From Propionibacteriaceae bacterium (GTDB lineage Bacteria; Actinomycetota; Actinomycetes; Propionibacteriales; Propionibacteriaceae): 18,783 nucleotides of DNA. The notes below the pieces were generated by a model that saw only the letters and a program-made list of their open reading frames with translations, had not been told where the DNA came from and did no database searches. The DNA lies in the NCBI GenBank assembly GCA_905372155.1, contig CAJPNZ010000058.1:1-18783 (forward strand). The letters run 5' to 3'. Shown in pieces: positions 13,824 to 18,783 of this stretch. The position numbers were made by a program, and so were the translations under genes. Within the stretch, counting starts at the first letter, position 1; the number at the start of each line of letters is the position of its first letter.

Positions 13824-14474
13824 GTGAAAACCATCAAGTTTCGCGTCCGCAACCCGATCAAGTGGTTGTCCCCCCTGATCTGCGTGGTGTACCTGATCGG
13901 TGTCGGTGTCCTCGTCGTCCAGAACTACAGCGACATCTACGTCCTGACCAACGGTTCCGGGGCCCTGCTCGTACTGCTGCTGTCCCCGGCATTCGTACCG
14001 CTGTTCCTGCTCCTGTGGCTGCTCGACCCGGTCCGCCAGGTCCGCATGGGTGAGGGCCGGTTCGTCCTCACCCAGGGCAACGACGTGCTGGGGCAGATCA
14101 CCTACCCGGAGATCGCACACATGCGTCTCACCGGACGAAATCACCACCTCGACGTGTTCGACCATGCGGGCGTCAACAGGATCCACATCGAACCCGCGGT
14201 GTTCTGGCGCAACGGCAGGGGCGAGACCGTCACGGTCGCCATCGTCGATTTCATGCGCACCCAGCTTCCCCACGTGGAGAAGTACGTCGAGCAGGGGAAG
14301 GGCCAGAAAGCCTACGTGGAGCGCTACATCGACTGCTTCCCGCCCACAACCCAGGGACCGCAGCAGCCCGCATGGCAGCAGTCCCCGGCCCAACCCGAGC
14401 TGCAGCAGTCCCCGGCCCAACCCTGGCAGCAACCCACCTACCAGCAACCCCAGGGGCAGTCCGGCTTGCGGTGA
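13824..14474 (+). CDS. Two-helix membrane protein with Gln/Pro-rich C-terminal tail
   Basis: This is a 216-aa protein of unknown function. It starts at GTG 13824 with GGAAGGA upstream. A basic N-terminus (KTIKFRVRNPIK) precedes two helices (about 14-33 and 47-67) joined by a short loop. Residues about 70-165 form a soluble domain with a beta-rich look (GEGRFVLTQGNDVLGQITYPEIAHMRL), reminiscent of bacterial PH-like (YdbT/YcxB-type) domains; this is a guess. The tail from about 172 is Gln/Pro-rich and contains a 21-bp DNA repeat at 14376-14396 and 14403-14423. The composition recalls the tails at 2411 and 3635, but placed at the C-terminus. It lies 49 nt before the ABC genes, which seem to have their own promoter. 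Confidence 0.75.
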   Translation: MKTIKFRVRNPIKWLSPLICVVYLIGVGVLVVQNYSDIYVLTNGSGALLVLLLSPAFVPLFLLLWLLDPVRQVRMGEGRFVLTQGNDVLGQITYPEIAHMRLTGRNHHLDVFDHAGVNRIHIEPAVFWRNGRGETVTVAIVDFMRTQLPHVEKYVEQGKGQKAYVERYIDCFPPTTQGPQQPAWQQSPAQPELQQSPAQPWQQPTYQQPQGQSGLR

Positions 14475-14509
14475 TACCTGCCGGGCACGGATTCTGCAGG
14501 GCGACGGCG

Positions 14510-14515
14510 TAGGGT
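14510..14515 (+). promoter_or_regulatory. -10 box with leaderless start of the ABC ATPase gene
   Basis: TAGGGT ends 8 nt before GTG 14524, and the intervening TTTGCCCC contains no Shine-Dalgarno. The distance fits transcription starting at or within two bases of the GTG, the usual geometry for leaderless actinobacterial genes. Confidence 0.5.
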
Positions 14516-14523
14516 TTTGCCCC

Positions 14524-15450
14524 GTGAGTGATCCGGTGATCCTGGCCCAGGAGCTGCGCAAGTCGTATGGCACCTTCGAGGCGGTGCGCGGCATCGACTT
14601 CGAGGTCGAGCCCGGGACGTCCTTCGGGCTGCTCGGCCCCAACGGGGCGGGCAAGTCCACCACCATGCGCATGATCGCCGGGGTCTCGCACCGCTCCGGC
14701 GGCCGGCTGCGCATCCTCGGGATGGATCCCGACGAGCAGGGGCCGCGGATCCGCGCCCACCTCGGGGTCGTGCCGCAGAACGACAACCTCGACGCCCAGC
14801 TCACGGTCCGCGAGAACCTCATCTTCTACGGCCGCTACTTCGGCCTGCCGAAACGCTGGCTGGCCGCCAAGGCGGAGGAACTGATCGAGTTCGCGCAGCT
14901 CACCGAAAAACGCGACTCCCGGGTCGACGACCTCTCGGGCGGCATGAAACGCCGCCTCACGATCTCCCGGGCACTGGTCTCCGACCCGCGCATCATGCTG
15001 CTCGACGAACCCACCACGGGCCTGGACCCGCAGGCCCGCAACGTGCTGTGGGACCGGCTGTTCCAGCTGAAGGAGAAGGGCACCACGCTGGTGCTGACCA
15101 CCCACCACATGGACGAGGCCGAGCAGCTCTGCGACCGGCTGATCGTCATCGACCACGGCGTGATCGTCGCCGAGGGCAGCCCACCGGAGCTGGTACGGGA
15201 ACACGCCGGCCGCGAGGTGGTGGAGCTGCGTTTCGGTTCCACCCGCAACGCCGGGGCCGCCGAGCGCATCGCAGGCATCGGGAACCGCATGGAAACCCTC
15301 CCCGACCGGATCCTGGTCTACTCCGACGACGGCGAGGCCGCGCTGCGCGCCATCATGGAACGCGGCCTGGAGCCGAACTCGTCGCTGGTGCGGCGATGCT
15401 CACTGGAGGACGTGTTCCTGAGGTTGACTGGGAGGTCTTTGATTGACTGA
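14524..15450 (+). CDS. ABC-2 type transporter ATP-binding protein (DrrA/NodI-like)
   Basis: This is a 308-aa nucleotide-binding subunit of an ABC-2 exporter. The Walker A is GPNGAGKST at 38-46, the Q-loop Gln 85, the signature LSGGMKRR at 137-144, Walker B LLDEP at 159-163, and the H-loop TTHHMDEAEQ. A C-terminal domain of about 80 residues after the ATPase core is typical of DrrA/NodI subunits. The frame is open from 14050, but GTG 14524 begins the family's N-terminus. No ribosome site is present, which suggests a leaderless transcript. The stop overlaps the permease start by 8 nt. Substrate is unknown: such pairs export drugs, lipids or oligosaccharides. Confidence 0.88.
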   Translation: MSDPVILAQELRKSYGTFEAVRGIDFEVEPGTSFGLLGPNGAGKSTTMRMIAGVSHRSGGRLRILGMDPDEQGPRIRAHLGVVPQNDNLDAQLTVRENLIFYGRYFGLPKRWLAAKAEELIEFAQLTEKRDSRVDDLSGGMKRRLTISRALVSDPRIMLLDEPTTGLDPQARNVLWDRLFQLKEKGTTLVLTTHHMDEAEQLCDRLIVIDHGVIVAEGSPPELVREHAGREVVELRFGSTRNAGAAERIAGIGNRMETLPDRILVYSDDGEAALRAIMERGLEPNSSLVRRCSLEDVFLRLTGRSLID

Positions 15451-17146
15451 AACCCTCACCCCCGTCGATCACGACGCCCGGGCCGCGCAGGTCGCGCGCT
15501 GGGGCGCCTTCCACCACGCCCGCAACGTCGTCATGCAGCTGCGCTCCTGGTGGGTGAGCCTGTTCGCCATCGGCGCCCTGGATCCACTGCTGACTGTGCT
15601 GGCGCTGGGGGTGGGCCTGGGAGTGGTGGTGGATGCCGCCAGCCCGGGGGCGCTCGGGGTGCCCTTCCTGCAGTTCGTGGCGCCCGCGATGCTGCTCTCC
15701 ACAGCCGTGCACGCAGCCCAGATCGAGAACACCCTCGGGGTGTTCTCCAGTTTCAAGTGGCACGAGCTGTACCAGGCTGCCGCCTCCACCCCCACCACCC
15801 CGTCGCAGCTGGCGGAGGGACACTGGCTGGGCGCAACGGTGCGCTACCTCATCAACTGCGCCACCGTCATCGCGGTGCTGCTGGTCTTCGGGGCCATCAC
15901 CCCCGCGAGCGTGCTGGTCCTGCTTCCCGTCGCAGTGTTGACGGCGTGGTCGTTCGGCAACCCGGTGATGGCCTGGACGGCCCTCCAACACGACGAGAAC
16001 GGCCAGTTCTCCATCTTCTCGCGGCTGGTGGTGCTGCCGTTGACGCTGTTCTCCGGCACCTATTTTCCCCTCGACGTGCTGCCCGGCTGGCTGCACCCGC
16101 TCGGCTGGATCTCGCCGCTGTGGCACGGGGTGAACCTGGCCCGCATCCTGACCCTCGGGCAGGCCGCGCCGGCGTGGCTGCCGTTCGTGCACGTCGCCTA
16201 CCTGACCGCGCTGACCGTCGCCGGGTTGTTGCTCGCCCGGCGGATCTTCCACCTGCGGCTGACCGGGGCCCTGCCCCACCCCCGCCAGAAACGAACCAGG
16301 AAGAGGGTCTCGTCGGAACCGGTGGCTGCGGCTCCGGGCGGGCTGCCAGATGGCCAGTCGATGCTGCCCAGGACAAGCCACTCGGCCTCGTTCAGCGGCA
16401 GATTCCCCGTCGTCGCGGCCCGGGGCCTGAAGGCGAACTGGGGTGCCAGCAGCATGCTCATGGCCTCGGGGGCGGTCGAACCGGTGCTGTACCTGCTGGC
16501 GATGGGGATCGGGCTGGGTGCCTTCATCGGTCAGGTGCAGTCGGGGACCAGTTACGCCGCCTGGATCGCGCCCGCGCTGCTGGCCACCTCCGCGTTGAAC
16601 GGGGCGGTCATGGACGCCACCTGGAACGTGTTCATGAAACTGAAATTCGACAAGCTCTACGAGACGATGCTCAGCACCTCGCTGGGGCCGCTGGACGTGG
16701 CGCTGGGTGAGATCACCGTCGCCCTGGTGCGCGGCGGCATCTACGCCACCAGCTTCGTCGCCGTCATGGCGCTGCTGGGTCTCGTCGGGTCGTGGTGGGT
16801 GCTGCTGGCCATACCGGCGTGCCTACTGATCGCCTTCGGGATCGCGGCCCTGGGGATGGCGGCCACGTCGTTCTGCCGCACCTTCCAGCAGATGGACTGG
16901 ATCACGCTGGTGCTGATGCCGATGTTCATGTTCTCCGGCACCTTCTACCCCGTCGACGTCTACCCGGCCCCGATCGCGGCAGCGGTGAAGTGCCTGCCGC
17001 TGTGGCACGGCATCGAGATGCTCCGCGACCTCAACGCGGGTGCGGTCAGCTGGCTGACCGCGGGTCACGCCCTCTACTTCGTCGTCCTGGCCGTACTCGG
17101 AGTGTGGGTGGCGTCACTGCGCCTCAAGGCCCTGTTCCTGCGGTGA
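15443..17146 (+). CDS. Fused double ABC-2 permease (NodJ/DrrB-like)
   Basis: This 567-aa protein contains two ABC-2 membrane domains in one chain. Half 1 (about 20-272) and half 2 (about 325-567) each have six predicted helices and share the motif FSGT.(Y/F)(F/Y)P.DV.P, then PLWHG: LFSGTYFPLDVLPGWL near 202-217 and MFSGTFYPVDVYP near 492-504, with PLWHG in both. They are joined by a basic, then Pro/Ser-rich linker (about 281-325). ABC-2 permeases normally assemble as dimers of single-domain subunits, so this would be a pseudo-dimer served by the ATPase upstream. The start is TTG 15443: GGAGG at 15431-15435, 7 nt spacing, and overlap with the ATPase stop. I see no frameshift or relic stop at the junction. 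Confidence 0.85.
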   Translation: MTETLTPVDHDARAAQVARWGAFHHARNVVMQLRSWWVSLFAIGALDPLLTVLALGVGLGVVVDAASPGALGVPFLQFVAPAMLLSTAVHAAQIENTLGVFSSFKWHELYQAAASTPTTPSQLAEGHWLGATVRYLINCATVIAVLLVFGAITPASVLVLLPVAVLTAWSFGNPVMAWTALQHDENGQFSIFSRLVVLPLTLFSGTYFPLDVLPGWLHPLGWISPLWHGVNLARILTLGQAAPAWLPFVHVAYLTALTVAGLLLARRIFHLRLTGALPHPRQKRTRKRVSSEPVAAAPGGLPDGQSMLPRTSHSASFSGRFPVVAARGLKANWGASSMLMASGAVEPVLYLLAMGIGLGAFIGQVQSGTSYAAWIAPALLATSALNGAVMDATWNVFMKLKFDKLYETMLSTSLGPLDVALGEITVALVRGGIYATSFVAVMALLGLVGSWWVLLAIPACLLIAFGIAALGMAATSFCRTFQQMDWITLVLMPMFMFSGTFYPVDVYPAPIAAAVKCLPLWHGIEMLRDLNAGAVSWLTAGHALYFVVLAVLGVWVASLRLKALFLR

Positions 17147-17168
17147 ACCCATCCCAGGATTTTCGTCA

Positions 17169-17174
17169 TACAAT
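17169..17174 (+). promoter_or_regulatory. -10 box with leaderless start of the CopG-type antitoxin
   Basis: TACAAT is a near-consensus -10 whose last base is six bases before ATG 17181. No Shine-Dalgarno precedes the ATG. Transcription would start on the A of the ATG. The local AT-rich patch stands out from its surroundings. Confidence 0.6.
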
Positions 17175-17180
17175 ATTTCC

Positions 17181-17414
17181 ATGGTGACCGAAGAACAGAT
17201 CCAACGTTGGGCCGACGAAGCCGAGGCCGGATATGACGTCGAGGAACTCACACGACGTGGGCGCGGACGCCCCGGGCGCGGGGCCGAACCGATGCAGGTG
17301 GTCGCGGTCCGGCTGACAACCGACGAACTCAATGCGCTCGACGCAATCGCTTCCCAAGAAAACCTCTCCAGGTCGGAGGCTATCCGGCGTGCGCTGGCCC
17401 AGTTCGCCGCATGA
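17181..17414 (+). CDS. Ribbon-helix-helix (CopG-type) antitoxin-like protein
   Basis: This 77-aa protein is probably a DNA-binding antitoxin and autorepressor. The C-terminal part (about 39-77) is a ribbon-helix-helix domain: the strand MQVVAVRLTTDEL, then helices NALDAIASQEN and SRSEAIRRALAQF. The N-terminal part (EEQIQRWADEAEAGYDVEEL) and an Arg/Gly-rich linker (RRGRGRPGRG) are common in this antitoxin group. Its stop overlaps the ATG of the probable toxin gene (ATGA), the usual antitoxin-first order. The toxin frame is interrupted, so this protein may now be an orphan repressor. The start ATG 17181 appears leaderless. Confidence 0.82.
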   Translation: MVTEEQIQRWADEAEAGYDVEELTRRGRGRPGRGAEPMQVVAVRLTTDELNALDAIASQENLSRSEAIRRALAQFAA

Positions 17415-17823
17415 GAGTTCATCCAGCCGCATTGAAACACGGCGTCTCCGAAACGGAAGCCTCCCTTGTCGCAGCGTGGCCTCACTGGATCCCGGGTCCT
17501 GTTGCGGAAGTCATGCCCGGCTGTGGCGCACTGGATCGGGCGATCCGGCGCCCCACCATCGTGACCGGTACGTCCAGTACAGGAACACGATGGCGGGTCA
17601 CCGCCTCATCCCGCCCAGCACGTCCTCGCCCGGACAGCACTCCCACAACAGGACCTCACATCTTGAAGACGATGACTGGCCGCACCGGGAACTGCGCTTG
17701 GGTTTTGATTCCGCAGGTCGTCTTCTTGAAGTGGTTGTCCTGACTTTCAAGAACGATGACGAACTGGTCATCCATGCGATGCCCGCACGCAAACAGTACC
17801 GGCGCCTTCTTCCTTGGCGGTGA
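17411..17823 (+). pseudogene. Probable toxin gene (CopG partner) interrupted by a 161-bp element
   Basis: The N-terminal 28 codons (17411-17494, MRVHPAALKHGVSE to WPHWIP) and the C-terminal 55 codons (17656-17820, with GFDSAGRLLEVVVL and DELVIHAMPARKQYR) lie in different frames. Removing 17495-17655 exactly joins them into one 83-aa frame ending at TGA 17823. The joined protein looks like the small toxins paired with CopG antitoxins that I would call BrnT-like: KHGVS near the start, then a G.LLEVVV..F...DELVIHAM.AR..YR core. As it stands, translation from ATG 17411 runs through the element and stops at 17743 without the conserved core. The C-terminal half shows no further damage, which suggests a recent event. 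Family naming is tentative. Confidence 0.7.
17495..17655. mobile_element. 161-bp MITE-like insertion with terminal inverted repeats
   Basis: Left end GGTCCTGTTG (17495-17504) and right end CAACAGGACC (17646-17655) are perfect inverted repeats of 10 bp. Continuing inward, about 24 of 32 positions match. The ends resemble, from memory, those of IS6-family elements (GGTTCTGTTGCAAAGTT). No transposase can fit in 161 bp, so it would be non-autonomous. No matching direct repeat flanks these exact boundaries. CTCAC occurs at 17481-17485 and 17655-17659, but using it as the target duplication does not restore the gene's frame. Confidence 0.6.
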
Positions 17824-17859
17824 ACCCCTGCGACGTTGCGACGTGAAAGACTTGCCCCC

Positions 17860-18783
17860 ATGTCGTCGTACCTGTTGTTGCGCAATCCGTCCGCGAATCG
17901 CGTCTACGCGGGCGAGGCGGCCGCGCTGACCGCCGCCGAACTGGAGATCACCGCCCCCTTCGTCTCGGGGATCGCGCAGGCCGAGGTGGCGGGCGTCGAC
18001 TACCTGGCCTTCGATGCCGAGCGCATGGGGCGCGACGAGCTGGCGGGCATCGCGCGGCAGTCGTCGGCGTTCGCGCTGTTCCAGCGCGACGGCGACCTGC
18101 TGCGGCCCGTCGCATTGCCGCGGACCGATGTCCTCGACGACGACCTCGTGACCATCCCCAAATACCAGGGAAAGACCAACGAACAGTTCACCCGGCTGCT
18201 GCTGAACGTCACCGTCGCGGCGGCCAGGCGCAACGCCCCCCACCGGGTGCTGGACCCGATGGCGGGGCGCGGCACCACCATCTCGACGGCACTCATCGCA
18301 GGTCACGACGCCTTCGGCGTGGAGGCCGACGACAAGGCCTTCGACGCGATGGCGGCGTTCTACAAAACCTGGCTGCGCCGCAAACGCATCAAACACACGG
18401 CCGCCGTCACCCCGGTGCGCCGCAACGGTACGCGCATCGGTCGTCGCTTCGACGCACGCATCACCGTCGACAGACGGGAGCTGGTGGCGACGGTGTTCAC
18501 CGGGGACGCCCGCTCGTCGGGGTCGCTGTACGGGAAGAAACGTTTCGACGCCATCGTCACCGACGCCCCCTACGGGGTGGTGCACGGATCGACGTCGGGC
18601 GGACGCAGGTCGCGCACCCCGGCGCAGCTGCTGGCGGAGACGATCCCGGTGTGGGCGGGGCAGCTGCACCCGGGAGGGTCGCTGGGGATCAGCTGGAACA
18701 CCCTCGGCATGCCCCGCGAGGACCTGGCGGCGCTGCTGATCGACACCGGTCTGGAGGTCCTCACCGGCGGGGCGTGGGACCGG
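17860..18783 (+). CDS. Putative SAM-dependent RNA/DNA methyltransferase (UPF0020/Trm-like), partial
   Basis: ATG 17860 opens a frame that continues past the window edge (308 codons visible). Residues 1-95 form an N-terminal domain (MSSYLLLRNPSANRVYAGEA). The methyltransferase core follows: motif I LDPMAGRGTT at 131-140, the acidic motif II region GVEADDK at 153-159, and the catalytic DAPYG at 235-239, equivalent to the (D/N)PPY box of amino-methyltransferases. This combination (DPMAGRGTT plus DAPYG) is that of TRM11/Trm14/UPF0020-type enzymes, which make m2G in tRNA or rRNA. Target and base are unproven. No ribosome site is visible; TTGCCCCC directly precedes the ATG, much like the leaderless ABC ATPase gene. 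Its 3' end is missing. Confidence 0.75.
   Translation, partial: MSSYLLLRNPSANRVYAGEAAALTAAELEITAPFVSGIAQAEVAGVDYLAFDAERMGRDELAGIARQSSAFALFQRDGDLLRPVALPRTDVLDDDLVTIPKYQGKTNEQFTRLLLNVTVAAARRNAPHRVLDPMAGRGTTISTALIAGHDAFGVEADDKAFDAMAAFYKTWLRRKRIKHTAAVTPVRRNGTRIGRRFDARITVDRRELVATVFTGDARSSGSLYGKKRFDAIVTDAPYGVVHGSTSGGRRSRTPAQLLAETIPVWAGQLHPGGSLGISWNTLGMPREDLAALLIDTGLEVLTGGAWDR

Noticed and set aside
17481..17659. CTCAC direct repeat as target duplication of the 161-bp element
   Set aside because: Removing one copy with the intervening DNA leaves the toxin halves in different frames, and it does not abut the inverted ends.
17332..17823. A 163-aa protein reading through the end of CopG into the toxin C-terminus
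   Set aside because: It is the out-of-frame read of CopG and the element joined to the true toxin C-terminal half, without a ribosome site.
17656..18669. 337-aa minus-strand open frame opposite the methyltransferase gene
   Set aside because: It is the antisense shadow of a gene with clear methyltransferase motifs, and it has no recognisable features.

Overview
The window is high-GC actinobacterial chromosome. Mycothiol genes, a dacB / zinc-metalloprotease / tilS cluster beside ppa, TANNNT-type -10 boxes and several apparently leaderless starts all fit. My best guess is the Propionibacteriaceae (Arachnia/Tessaracoccus-like), but this is judged from overall character, not from a search.

Layout, left to right. 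1-460: about three 163-bp tandem units of a hairpin-forming intergenic repeat. 581-2098 (+): K+(Na+)/H+ antiporter of the CPA1/NhaP2 type. 2196-2278 (-): tRNA-Leu(CAG). 2411-4495 (+): two paralogous single-pass proteins with Gln/Pro/Gly/Tyr-rich tails and a small C-terminal two-cysteine domain, with the decayed remnant of a third copy between them. 4606-6566 (+): overlapping mshA-like and mshB-like genes (mycothiol synthesis), preceded by a 16-bp-stem hairpin. 6700-8881 (-): an ABC exporter whose permease and ATPase lie at the end of a chain of overlapping frames, including a 58-aa two-helix membrane protein and two more speculative tiny ORFs.

8935-12251 (-): tilS, a DUF2342-type HExxH protein and dacB (PBP4, TTG start), divergent from ppa (12329-12892, +). 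12962-13686 (-): two overlapping CrcB-type fluoride channel genes. 13824-14474 (+): small two-helix membrane protein with a Gln/Pro tail. 14524-17146 (+): an ABC ATPase and a permease that fuses two ABC-2 domains in one chain. 17181-17823 (+): a CopG-type antitoxin followed by its probable toxin, split by a 161-bp element with inverted ends; exact removal of the element restores the toxin frame. 17860-end (+): RNA/DNA methyltransferase of the THUMP/UPF0020 type, cut by the window edge.

Most of the window is housekeeping: ion homeostasis, thiol redox, cell-wall trimming, tRNA modification and two exporters. The parts worth a second look are the toxin interrupted by a mini-element, the expanding and decaying QP-rich family, the chain of overlapping small ORFs before the first exporter, the repeat array, and the fused permease.
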